The notes under the pieces are model-generated. The model was not told the origin of the DNA. It saw only the letters and a list, made by a program, of their open reading frames with translations, and did not search any database. Positions 33,187 to 41,745 of a DNA stretch of 44,298 bases are shown here, piece by piece (position 1 is the first letter of the stretch; every line of letters begins with the position of its first letter). Source of the DNA: REEP01 sp964517265 (GTDB taxonomy: Bacteria; Pseudomonadota; Alphaproteobacteria; Rhodospirillales; Defluviicoccaceae). Both the position numbers and the translations under genes were made by a program. The stretch is from contig CAZFBS010000022.1 of assembly GCA_964517265.1 (NCBI GenBank), forward strand, positions 1 through 44,298, read 5' to 3'.

Positions 33187-33654
33187 GTGGAAGGAGCCTT
33201 GACGGCAATCGAAGCCTCGGCTCTTGCGCATACATTGCGCCGGTCGGTATGGCTATATCCGCTTGCGAACGTTCTTCATGTTCTGGGGCTGATGGCTTTT
33301 TTTGCCAGCGTGGCGGCAATGGATATGAAGGCGGTGCGCGGATCGAACGTAGCCGAAGTGCGCGCCTTCATCACCCGGTTGCGGCCGCTTGCGATCGTGC
33401 TGCTGGTGGGGCAGGCCGTCACCGGGATCATGCTGTTCCTGCCGGAAGCAAGTCATATCGCGCAGAATCCCGCGTTTCAGATCAAGCTTGGGATGATTCT
33501 GCTCGCTCTTTTTAACGTCCTTGCGTTCGAAATCATGCTTTCCCGGATCCCCACCACAAGCAGCTCGAATGCCGGCCTCAAGCTTGTTGCGGTCATTTCG
33601 TTGGCCCTCTGGCTCATGATCGCGGCGCTTGGCCGTCTGATTGCTTACGTTTGA
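33187..33654 (+). CDS. Small polytopic membrane protein, DUF6644-like
   Basis: A 155-residue protein with four predicted membrane helices: WLYPLANVLHVLGLMAFFAS, RPLAIVLLVGQAVTGIMLFL, KLGMILLALFNVLAFEIML and LVAVISLALWLMIAALGRL. The first helix pattern (SVWLYPLANVLHVLGL) resembles DUF6644/DUF2214-like proteins. The start is a GTG at 33187. It follows the DUF6152 gene by 30 bases and the two are probably co-expressed; no function is known. Confidence 0.75.
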   Translation: MEGALTAIEASALAHTLRRSVWLYPLANVLHVLGLMAFFASVAAMDMKAVRGSNVAEVRAFITRLRPLAIVLLVGQAVTGIMLFLPEASHIAQNPAFQIKLGMILLALFNVLAFEIMLSRIPTTSSSNAGLKLVAVISLALWLMIAALGRLIAYV

Positions 33655-33824
33655 GCACGCCCTTCCTTAAAGCCGATAGACTGGCTGACTGAGCCCATGA
33701 TCACGCAACGCAGTCGCGAGGAACGACTGCGGTGTGGCGGCCTCCGCAATGATTGCCGCTTCCGTTTCATCCGGTATCGACTTAAATCCCATGGCCACCG
33801 TGGGCGATCAATCAGCAGGCAGGA

Positions 33825-35978
33825 ATGCATCATCGAGCGGACTCCCGATTGAACGGCATCCTTCTCGCCGAGGCGGTCCGATCGATCGAAGAGACGTCGG
33901 GCACGCTCGACGGCGCCGCTGATGCCACGACCGCCGCATGCGCCGAGGGTGGTGATTTCGAGGCCAGGATCATTCGCCGTGCCTACGCACTACCGGCGGC
34001 GGAGTCGCTACTCGCGGCACTGACGCACCTGCGCGGCTCTGTGATTGTTGCCACCACGGCTGCCGTCGTGCTGGCCCTGACCGGTGGCGGGACCGCCGCC
34101 CACACATTACTTACCGCGACCGGCAGCGGGCCGGTCAACGTGTTCCTCTCACTGGTCACGCTGCTGGGGTTGCCGGTGCTGACCCTGATCGTCTGGCTCG
34201 TGCTTGTCGCAATGACGGCAGGGCGGATGGCGACAGGCATGGTCGGCCGCGGCATTCTCTCGTTCGCGGGGCGTCTGGCCCGCTGGTTCGACGATGGGCT
34301 GGCGCAACTGGCTCTGGTTCGTGCGGCAAGCCGGGTTCTTGTCGAGAGCGGCGCCGCCGGCTGGCTGAGCGGAGCCCTCAGCCACCTGCTCTGGCTCGCC
34401 TATCTGCTCGGAGTCCTCGCGGTGCTGCTGCTGCACTTCAGCACGCGGGAGTATGCATTCAACTGGGAGACCACGATCCTTGCCCAACACCATTACGAGG
34501 CAGCAACCCGGGTGCTGGCGGCGCTGCCGGGTTGGCTGGGTTTTCCGGTCCCCGACCCTTCGATTGTGGCGGAGAGCAGAAAGCCGTCTCTGACGATGTC
34601 CGCAGTCGCCCGCCACGCGTGGGCCGGACTGCTGCTCGGTTGCATTGTCGTCTACGGCATCCTACCGCGCGTGGCAGCGCTTTCGTTTTGCGCTCTGGCC
34701 GCGCGACGGGCGCTCGGTCGCGTTCGGCTGCAAACCAGCTACGCCGGATTTGCTCGCTTGCGGCCGCTGCTGATGCCGGTGGCGAGATCGGTCGGAATCG
34801 TTGATCCTGATGATCGCGCGGTCGAAACGGTGCGAGCCGAGGACGAATCGGCAGCGCCGCCGGTCGGCCGGGAAGGACCCTTTGCGCTGCTCGGTCTGGA
34901 AATGGATCAACCCGAAAGCGGCTGGCCGCCTTCTGTCCCCGGTCTCGCATGGCAGGATCTGGGCTTCGTCAACGATCGTACCGATCGTCATCGCGTGCTG
35001 GGCGCGTTGACCACCGCGATGCCGATCCCGCGCGCCGCGGTCATCGTCTGTACGCTGACGGTGACACCCGATCGCGGCCACCTTGCCTTCTTCCGTGAGT
35101 TGAAAGGGCAGACAGGCCTTGCGCTCCTGATCGTGCTGACCGGCGGTCAGCGGCTGCGGGCGCGTGGTCATCCGCAAGCGCTGGCGACACGCATTGCCGA
35201 CTGGCGCCGTCTGGCGCTCTCTGCCGGAGTGCCGGAGGACCGGATCATCGAGGCGGACCTCGATCAGTTGACCGACGAGAGCGCGCAGCGCCTCGCCCGG
35301 CGACTCGCTGGCGATCCTGGCTCGCCGTCCCGCAGCATCAAAGAAGAGGCCCTCATCGACCGAGCGTTCGACCTCATCGTGGAGCATATGCACCACTGGC
35401 AGGACAGGCCTGACGAACGTCAACGGCTGGCGTTGCAACACGCGATCGCGGCCTTGTACCGGAACAAGGTCAGCCGCTGGCCAGGAAACCTGCCGCTCAA
35501 GTGGCAGGACGGGATGCCTGACGTTTCCACCCTATCGGCGGCGGCCGGGCACGTCGTTACGCTGTTGCCGGGCCGGCTGCGAGTCAATCCACGCTGGCTG
35601 GCGGCGGGTGCGCTTGCCGGCGCTCTCGGCTGTTTGGCCACGGCGACGCTGGCGGCACCGGTGGCGCTCGCGGCCCTGCCGGCCTGGAGCGGCCTCGGAG
35701 CGGCCCTGGCCGCGGTGCTGGATCGCACGATACCCAGGCGGGCGGAGGTTGCGGAAAACGATCCCGATTTCGGCGAGCCGGTCGCTGCTGCGGCAATGTT
35801 TGCGCTGATTATGCACCTTCAGGGGCGCCCGGAGGCAGCGATCACGGATCTACTGGATCAAACCCTGGGCGAGGACGATGTGCCGCGCCTGCCCAACGCA
35901 GCGGCGGCACGCGCTTGGCTCGATGGGGTTCGCAAGCGCCTCGAAGACGCCCTTCATGGCGCGGGAGCGCAATCGTGA
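33825..35978 (+). CDS. DUF2868 domain-containing membrane protein
   Basis: A 717-residue membrane protein with helices near residues 65-85, 100-130, 185-210 and 260-290 (for example LVTLLGLPVLTLIVWLVLVA, LLWLAYLLGVLAVLLLHF) and another pair near the end (LAAPVALAALPAWSGLGAAL). It matches DUF2868, which occurs almost always next to a DUF3482 GTPase. The middle region (about 360-520) is soluble and could bind the GTPase. Its stop overlaps the GTPase start (GTGA). Confidence 0.85.
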   Translation: MHHRADSRLNGILLAEAVRSIEETSGTLDGAADATTAACAEGGDFEARIIRRAYALPAAESLLAALTHLRGSVIVATTAAVVLALTGGGTAAHTLLTATGSGPVNVFLSLVTLLGLPVLTLIVWLVLVAMTAGRMATGMVGRGILSFAGRLARWFDDGLAQLALVRAASRVLVESGAAGWLSGALSHLLWLAYLLGVLAVLLLHFSTREYAFNWETTILAQHHYEAATRVLAALPGWLGFPVPDPSIVAESRKPSLTMSAVARHAWAGLLLGCIVVYGILPRVAALSFCALAARRALGRVRLQTSYAGFARLRPLLMPVARSVGIVDPDDRAVETVRAEDESAAPPVGREGPFALLGLEMDQPESGWPPSVPGLAWQDLGFVNDRTDRHRVLGALTTAMPIPRAAVIVCTLTVTPDRGHLAFFRELKGQTGLALLIVLTGGQRLRARGHPQALATRIADWRRLALSAGVPEDRIIEADLDQLTDESAQRLARRLAGDPGSPSRSIKEEALIDRAFDLIVEHMHHWQDRPDERQRLALQHAIAALYRNKVSRWPGNLPLKWQDGMPDVSTLSAAAGHVVTLLPGRLRVNPRWLAAGALAGALGCLATATLAAPVALAALPAWSGLGAALAAVLDRTIPRRAEVAENDPDFGEPVAAAAMFALIMHLQGRPEAAITDLLDQTLGEDDVPRLPNAAAARAWLDGVRKRLEDALHGAGAQS

Positions 35979-37405
35979 GCGCCTGGCCCGAGCTTCCCGT
36001 TCTCAAGGTCGCCGTCGTCGGCCATACCAATACCGGCAAGACCTCCCTCCTCCGCACGCTGACCCGGGACACAACGTTCGGTGACGTTTGTGATAGGCCC
36101 GGCACCACCCGGCATGTCGAGGAAACCGTGCTGCTGGTCAATGGCCAGCCTCTGATCGAGCTTTACGATACACCGGGACTGGAGGACTCGATCGGTCTTC
36201 TCGAACTATTGGAGACCCGGCGGACCGACCGGCGGGACCACTGGATTGATATCATTCGCGCTGTCGTGACCGACCCCGAGAGCTGGGGGCGGTTTGAACA
36301 GGAGGCGAAAGCGCTTCGGCAGGTCCTTGCGAGCGACGTGGCGCTCTATGTTATCGACGCCCGTGACAGGGTGCTCGGCAAGCACCGGGACGAGCTGGAA
36401 ATTCTGGCACGATGTGCTCGCCCGGTGGTGCCGGTGCTGAATTTCATCGCCAGCGCCGACGCCCGCACCGCAGAGTGGAGAGACCAGTTGACCCGGCTCA
36501 ATCTTCACTCCATCGCAGAATTCGACACGGTCGTGCTCAACGAAACGGCCGAACAGCGCTTGTTCGAGAAGATGCGGACCCTGTTGGACCCGGTCCGGCC
36601 AACCCTCGATGCCTTGATCGAGGATCGGCGGCGTCGGCGTCAAGAATTGGTTCAGGGTGCCGCAGAACTGATCGCCGACCTGTTGATCGATGTTGCCGCA
36701 TACGTCCGCTTGGTTCCCGAGCAGGACGATCCCATGACCGCCGTCGCTCCGCTGCAGCAGGTGGTGCGCGAGCGTGAACAGGCTTGTGTGACCGATCTGC
36801 TGGCGCTGTTCCGATTCCGCTCGGACGATTACGAAGCCGATGCCCTGCCGATCGCAGGCGGCCGCTGGGGACTTGATCTGTTCAGTCCGGCTTCGCTGAA
36901 ACGCTTCGGCCTGAAAGCCGGCGGTGGTGCGGCGGCCGGCGGTCTGGCCGGCCTTGCGATCGATGCCATGACGGGGGGATTGTCTTTGGGTGCGGCTGCA
37001 GCGGTGGGTGCGACCGTTGGCGCTGTCTGGGGCACCGTACGCACGCATGGCCAGCGGCTCGCTCACGTGTTCCGAGGCTATACCGAACTCCGCATTGAGG
37101 ATGAAACTGTCAAACTCCTGGCCCTGCGGCAGCTGGAACTTATGCAGGCGCTGCTTGCCCGCGGGCATGCCAGCCAGGACAAGGTCAGGCTGGCTGCAGG
37201 CGCCGTTGCGGACCGCGGGCGCTGGGCGGCGGAAGCGTTGCCTGAAGAGTTGGAACTGGCTCGCGCCCATCCCGAATGGTCCCGTCTTTCGGACGGGGAT
37301 CGTTCATTTGCAATGAGCAACCTGCATCGCGTTGCCGCTCGGGACGCGATCAAGCGCCGCCTTGTTCAGGATTTGGGCGTTGGCGCACGCCCGCTTGCGC
37401 TATGA
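35975..37405 (+). CDS. DUF3482 GTPase (Era/EngA-like G domain)
   Basis: A 476-residue GTPase. The P-loop is VVGHTNTGKTSLLRTLTRD, switch I DRPGTTRHVEE, and the DxxG motif ELYDTPGLEDS. The usual NKxD is replaced by VLNFIASAD, as in other DUF3482 proteins. A hydrophobic Gly/Ala-rich stretch (GLKAGGGAAAGGLAGLAI, then GLSLGAAAAVGATVG) may dip into the membrane. Translationally coupled to the DUF2868 gene, so the two probably act as a complex. Start is GTG at 35975. Confidence 0.9.
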   Translation: MSAWPELPVLKVAVVGHTNTGKTSLLRTLTRDTTFGDVCDRPGTTRHVEETVLLVNGQPLIELYDTPGLEDSIGLLELLETRRTDRRDHWIDIIRAVVTDPESWGRFEQEAKALRQVLASDVALYVIDARDRVLGKHRDELEILARCARPVVPVLNFIASADARTAEWRDQLTRLNLHSIAEFDTVVLNETAEQRLFEKMRTLLDPVRPTLDALIEDRRRRRQELVQGAAELIADLLIDVAAYVRLVPEQDDPMTAVAPLQQVVREREQACVTDLLALFRFRSDDYEADALPIAGGRWGLDLFSPASLKRFGLKAGGGAAAGGLAGLAIDAMTGGLSLGAAAAVGATVGAVWGTVRTHGQRLAHVFRGYTELRIEDETVKLLALRQLELMQALLARGHASQDKVRLAAGAVADRGRWAAEALPEELELARAHPEWSRLSDGDRSFAMSNLHRVAARDAIKRRLVQDLGVGARPLAL

Positions 37406-37433
37406 GATGACAAGCCGTCGAGGGAGAGATTCC

Positions 37434-38444
37434 TCAAACGACCAGCGCTGCTGCGATGCGGGTGAGGGTATCGATCCCTTCCACATCCCTCTCCAGGAGC
37501 GGAAGACGGTGCTTTGGCAGGTCTGGGAAATAGCTTTCGATTTCGCGCAAATGCTCCGCTTCTTGCCGGCGTCGGATCTCCAGGAATTGGCCGTCGGCGA
37601 CCTCCGGGATCACCCGATTGATGATCAGAGCGGCGACCGGTACGTGGAGCTTGCCAAGCAAGGCGAGCGCCTTGCGCGTTTCAAGAATGGGCAGACGTTC
37701 CGGCGTCAGCACCATGATGAAGGCGGTCAGCCGGGGGTCCAGCAGGGTTCTTCGGGCCCGGTGAAACTTCCGCCGGCGGTCGAGCAGCAGAGTCTCAATG
37801 CGTGAGCGGGCATCGTTGCCTGATCCCTCCCCCTTCCCGCCACCCTTCTCGACGATGTCGGTGAGACCATCCGCTCCGGCCTGCGCCGCTTTACCGCCAA
37901 GTCGTTCCAGCACCCGGCCGAGTCGCCCCGAGCGCTCGCGGGAGCGAAGCATCCCGTCGGTCCAGGCCGCCATCAGTTCGGGCAACGAGAGCAGGCGAAG
38001 CGTGTGCCCTGTGGGCGCGGTATCGAAGATGACGAGGTCGAATCGCTCGATGCCTGCGGCGATCAAGTCGGCGACCCGCTCGAGAAGGGCGGCCTCAACC
38101 GCCCCCGGCGCGAAACGGGCGAGATCCATCTGTCGCCTGACTTCGGCATAGAGGGCCGGGCGCACCAGTCCTCGCATGTTGGTCTTGACCCGCTCGATGT
38201 AGCGGTCGGCCTCGATATCGGGATCGATCTCCAGGCCGGTCAACTCGGGAGCAAGTGTCGTCTCCCGTTGCCCGATATTGCGACCAAAGATATCACCGAG
38301 AGAATGGGCGGGGTCGGTGGAGACGAGAAGACAGCGCCTGCCGCTGCCGGCGGCGGCAAGAGCCATTGCCGAGGCGCAGGTGGTCTTGCCCACTCCGCCC
38401 TTGCCGCCGACGAAGAGTATGCGCCGGCCCAGCAGCGCGCGCAT
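37434..38444 (-). CDS. ArsA/Get3-type ATPase
   Basis: A 336-residue single-unit ATPase of the ArsA/Get3 (TRC40) group. The deviant Walker A is VGGKGGVGKTTCASAMALAA, switch I VSTDPAHSLGD and switch II IFDTAPTGHTLRLLSLPELM. No cysteine outside the P-loop region is visible, so the arsenite-binding Cys triad of plasmid ArsA is absent and arsenic efflux is unlikely. It ends a leftward operon with the cory-CC-star, thioredoxin-like and CstA genes, so it probably serves that membrane transporter or a metal or tail-anchored client. Confidence 0.9.
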   Translation of the reverse strand: MRALLGRRILFVGGKGGVGKTTCASAMALAAAGSGRRCLLVSTDPAHSLGDIFGRNIGQRETTLAPELTGLEIDPDIEADRYIERVKTNMRGLVRPALYAEVRRQMDLARFAPGAVEAALLERVADLIAAGIERFDLVIFDTAPTGHTLRLLSLPELMAAWTDGMLRSRERSGRLGRVLERLGGKAAQAGADGLTDIVEKGGGKGEGSGNDARSRIETLLLDRRRKFHRARRTLLDPRLTAFIMVLTPERLPILETRKALALLGKLHVPVAALIINRVIPEVADGQFLEIRRRQEAEHLREIESYFPDLPKHRLPLLERDVEGIDTLTRIAAALVV

Positions 38445-38480
38445 CAGAGAGAGGAATCCGGCAAGTCCATCGCCTCACCC

Positions 38481-38768
38481 TCAGCAGCACTTGATATGGT
38501 CGAGTGGGGAGTGCTCCATGCCCATCCGTTGGTGCCAATCGTGGAACTGCTCGATGAGGAGCGGCTGCAGCTCCAGCGTGTAATAGGTCGCGGGGTTGGG
38601 AACCCCCATCATTTCGGCGAAGATGAACAGCATGAACAGGTCATCCTCGTCGCGCTTGGCTCGCGCGATGGCTCCCCGGTAAGGAGCAGCGTAGTACTCG
38701 CCGAGGAAATGGCGGATACGCCCAAGCAGGCTTTCTCGCTCAAGAGGTCGGGTGCCCGGCTGGTCCAT
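38481..38768 (-). CDS. cory-CC-star protein
   Basis: A 95-residue protein whose last two residues are CC directly before the stop, the hallmark for which the family is named. The body (GRIRHFLGEYYAAPYRGAIA, AKRDEDDLFMLFIFAEMMGV, PATYYTLELQPLLIEQFHDW) is helical, without signal or membrane segments. Function unknown; the terminal cysteines suggest metal or thiol chemistry. It lies between the thioredoxin-like gene (2-base gap) and the ArsA gene. Confidence 0.85.
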   Translation of the reverse strand: MDQPGTRPLERESLLGRIRHFLGEYYAAPYRGAIARAKRDEDDLFMLFIFAEMMGVPNPATYYTLELQPLLIEQFHDWHQRMGMEHSPLDHIKCC

Positions 38769-38770
38769 CT

Positions 38771-39172
38771 TTATTGCTCTCGAAGGTCCTTGAGGTGGCG
38801 CAACACCGCCTCGGGATCCGGCCAGTCTCCGCGAGCAAAGATCCGGCCGTTGACCACCACCGTCTGCGGGGAGAGGTCCCGCAGGGTGGCGAGTGCCGCG
38901 CCGAAGCCGGTCCTGTAGCGCCAGAAATCACGCAGGAGGCGCGGCAACAATGAGATCAGGTTGCGCGGATCAAGGACTGTCACCTCCGCAATGCCGCCAG
39001 CCGTCTGCTTGAGCGCGCGGTAGAGAGGGCCCATTGCCTCCATGATCGCCCGCCGCTCGGCGAAGATGCGGGCATCGCCCGCGCCCAGCATGTCACCCTC
39101 GATCCGCCCGCAGCAGCCGCTGCTCGACATCTGCTGCTCCCACTCACGGATGAGGATCACGCTTGCGTTCAT
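38771..39172 (-). CDS. Thioredoxin-like protein with a Cys-Cys motif
   Basis: A 133-residue protein starting NASVILIREWEQQMSSSGCC, with the GCCG pair near residue 20 in the position of a thioredoxin active site, and a later beta strand LSPQTVVVNGRIFARGDWPD typical of thioredoxin-fold cis-Pro regions. The layout recalls ArsD, the metallochaperone of ArsA, but no homology is claimed. The ATG at 39172 has only a weak ribosome-binding site. It follows CstA by 22 bases and precedes cory-CC-star by two, so translation is linked. Confidence 0.7.
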   Translation of the reverse strand: MNASVILIREWEQQMSSSGCCGRIEGDMLGAGDARIFAERRAIMEAMGPLYRALKQTAGGIAEVTVLDPRNLISLLPRLLRDFWRYRTGFGAALATLRDLSPQTVVVNGRIFARGDWPDPEAVLRHLKDLREQ

Positions 39173-39194
39173 TGCCCGAGCGTCCTTCGCCCCC

Positions 39195-40877
39195 CTACTC
39201 CGCTGCCCGGACCTGGGCGGCACGTCGTCTCTCGCGCATGAAGGCCGATGTCGCCTCCAGTGCTACAAAGATGGCGGCGATCAGGATGACCACGTCCATA
39301 ATCACCAGTAGCCAGTTGCCGGCCACGAAGAACTCCCAGAGCTGGTAGAGCAGGGCGAGGATGGTCATCGCCAGGAGGAACACCAGCGGGATCACGGTGA
39401 ACCACACCGGCCGCATCAGCTTCACCAGCATGACGCTGACGACAAGCAGGGTGAGCCCGGCGAGAAGCTGGTTGGTGGTGCCGAACAGCGGCCAGATGAT
39501 CATGCCGCCGGCACCGGAAGCCCCGCCAGCGCCAAACGCCAGCGCTAGGCAAGCGCCGACCGCGAGCAGAGTGGCGACATAGTTGTTGGTCAGCACCGGC
39601 AGGTTGTAGATGTTGCCCCACTCCTGAATGATGTAGCGTTGCAAACGAACGCCCGTGTCCATGGTGGTGCCGGCGAACAGCACCGCCATCACCGTGAGCA
39701 AGGTGGTGGCGAACGCGTGCGAGAGTCCGAGGCCTCCGGAAAGAATGTTGGCGCCGCCGGTGACGAAGGCCGTCAAACCGCCCTTGCCGAAGCCGGTGTA
39801 GATGCCTTGCCATTCGGCGAGGGTGGCAAAGCCGGCGGTCGTGGCGAGGATCGCGACGAGTGCCAACGCCCCCTCGCCGGCGGCACCGAGGAAGCCGACG
39901 AAGCGCACGTCCGTCTCCTTGTCGAGCTGCTTCGATGTGGTTCCCGACGAGACCAGCCCATGGAAGCCGGAGATCGCCCCGCAGGCAATCGTGACAAAGA
40001 GCAGCGGAATCAGCGGCGGCGTGCCTTGCGGCACATTCGTGTTGAAGGCTGGCGCCACGATTGAAGGGTTAAGCACGAGGACGGCGGCGTAGAACAGGCC
40101 GAGGCCGACGAAGAGTTGCAGGCCGTTGATGTAGTCCCTCGGCTGGAGCAGGAGCCAGACCGGCAGGAGCGAGGCGATTGCCGCATAGAGGAACAGAAGG
40201 ATGATCCACTGCGCGTTGGTGGCAAGGCCGAAGGTCCCCTCCGTCAGCTCGAGCGGTATCATGTCGCCGAGGTAGACAGCAAGGTAGAGAACCGCAACTC
40301 CCACGAGCGACGGCCACAACAGCCCGACGCCGCGGCGATAGATCAGGTAGCCGATGACGAGAGCGACGGCGATGGCGCTCCATGACGGAAAGACACTGCT
40401 CGGGAAGCTGACGAACAACGTTGCCATGGCGACGCCGAAGACGGCGTTGACCATGAGCAACAGCAGAAAGATGACGATCATGAACAGGCTGCGGGCGCGG
40501 TGGCCGACCACGTCCTCGGTCAGCGCGCCGATGGACCGCGCCCGGTTGCGGATGCTCGCCCAGATCGCCCCGGCATCGTGGACGCCGGCGATAAAGACGG
40601 TGCCGATCACGACCCAGAGGAACGCCGGGACCCAACCCCAGATGACCGCGATTGCCGGTCCGATAATGGGTGCTGCCCCCGCGACGGATGTAAAGTGGTG
40701 ACCCCAAAGGACGAACTTGTTGGTCGGCACGTAATCGACGCCGTCCTCCATCGCATGCGCCGGCGTCACGAAGTCGGGGTCGAGGCGGTAGATCTTGGTC
40801 GCAATGAAGCGGGAATAAAGGATGTAGCCCAGCGCGAATGCGCCCAGGCCGATCACAGCGACCACGATCGCGCTCAT
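39195..40877 (-). CDS. cstA: CstA-family carbon starvation / pyruvate transporter
   Basis: A 560-residue membrane protein with many helices (IVVAVIGLGAFALGYILYS, FLWVVIGTVFIAGVHDAGAI, LFMIVIFLLLLMVNAVFG). The family motifs TNKFVLWGHHFTSVAGAAPI and GAISGFHGLVSSGTTSKQL are intact. CstA proteins take up pyruvate or peptides. It heads the operon CstA - thioredoxin-like - cory-CC-star - ArsA; GGAGGAAGAG precedes the start. E. coli CstA is about 700 residues, so this is the shorter CstA type. Confidence 0.93.
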   Translation of the reverse strand: MSAIVVAVIGLGAFALGYILYSRFIATKIYRLDPDFVTPAHAMEDGVDYVPTNKFVLWGHHFTSVAGAAPIIGPAIAVIWGWVPAFLWVVIGTVFIAGVHDAGAIWASIRNRARSIGALTEDVVGHRARSLFMIVIFLLLLMVNAVFGVAMATLFVSFPSSVFPSWSAIAVALVIGYLIYRRGVGLLWPSLVGVAVLYLAVYLGDMIPLELTEGTFGLATNAQWIILLFLYAAIASLLPVWLLLQPRDYINGLQLFVGLGLFYAAVLVLNPSIVAPAFNTNVPQGTPPLIPLLFVTIACGAISGFHGLVSSGTTSKQLDKETDVRFVGFLGAAGEGALALVAILATTAGFATLAEWQGIYTGFGKGGLTAFVTGGANILSGGLGLSHAFATTLLTVMAVLFAGTTMDTGVRLQRYIIQEWGNIYNLPVLTNNYVATLLAVGACLALAFGAGGASGAGGMIIWPLFGTTNQLLAGLTLLVVSVMLVKLMRPVWFTVIPLVFLLAMTILALLYQLWEFFVAGNWLLVIMDVVILIAAIFVALEATSAFMRERRRAAQVRAAE

Positions 40878-41085
40878 CGGCTCTTCCTCCCGTGTCTGTG
40901 GTTCTTCTTTGTTGTTTCAAAGATCATGCCGGACTTTCCTCCGGCTGCTTCAGCATAAGCCAGGGGCTAGAGGAAGTAAATGTAGCATCCAGCAGCAGTT
41001 CTCATTTTGGGTTTTGAGGTGATTTCAGGACCGCGTGATGGAGTGTCAGGAGGGTTGAAGAGGATGGTCGGGCGAGCTGTGTCGG

Positions 41086-41518
41086 TCAGGGCGGCCGTTC
41101 CTTCGGGTTGGCGATGACGGCGAGCAGGGATTGCCAATTTGGGAAGACGAGATATGCCGTGATCGTGCGCAGATACTCGAAGAAGCGCACCTTGGCGCCG
41201 CCGGCGGCGAGCGCGGAGCGCCACGCGAGAACACAGAGATTGGCGACTGTGTGGAACGCGAAGGCGAGCAGATCGAGGCTGACCAGGAGGTTGGCCGGGC
41301 TCGGCTTGCCGTAGCCGTTGCGCCGGTTCTCGGCCTCGTTCTCGCCGCCCCAGCGCGCGCTGGTGCCCCAGGAACGAGGGGCTTTGCATCAAGAATACCG
41401 AGAATGCCGCCAGACCGATATCCGCCATGGTGTAGAAGTAGCCTTGCCCGAGGCGCTTATCCTCAAGCCCGGCACAGAACGCTCGCAGGTCCGACAGAAG
41501 TTCCTCAAGGGCGCTCAT
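41086..41518 (-). pseudogene. Internally deleted transposase
   Basis: The N-terminal frame from 41518 reads MSALEELLSDLRAFCAGLED, then ADIGLAAFSVFLMQSPSFLG HQ. A second frame (about 41345-41086) reads ENEAENRRNGYG, LLVSLDLLAFAFHTVANLC and FFEYLRTITAYLVFPNWQS up to a TGA. Both ends match the same DDE-type transposase family, but the middle with the catalytic residues is gone and the frame is shifted. It is a dead insertion-sequence remnant; its family is not certain. Confidence 0.75.
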
Positions 41519-41745
41519 GCCGCCGTGGAATCACGCTTCGCCCGCCCGTGAAAAGGCTTTTTCATGATCCACGGTCAGTTCAACTCAATCTCCAGTACCA
41601 TCTCACCATGCAAACGCGCCGCAATCGCATTGAGACCTGCTGGTGCGATTGGCAGTCAGTCGCAAATCTGCTACAATACCGAGTAGAAGAGGATTTCTTG
41701 TTTCTGCCTTGTGCTCAAGGAGCTCCTCAGAGCCGGGAGGCTGCC

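Noticed and set aside
37434..38444. Arsenic resistance
   Set aside because: The ATPase lacks the metal-binding cysteines and there are no arsB, arsC or arsR genes nearby.
41131..41745. A long N-terminal extension of the TPR protein
   Set aside because: The extension runs across the transposase remnant; the signal peptide and GGGAGG place the start at 41746.
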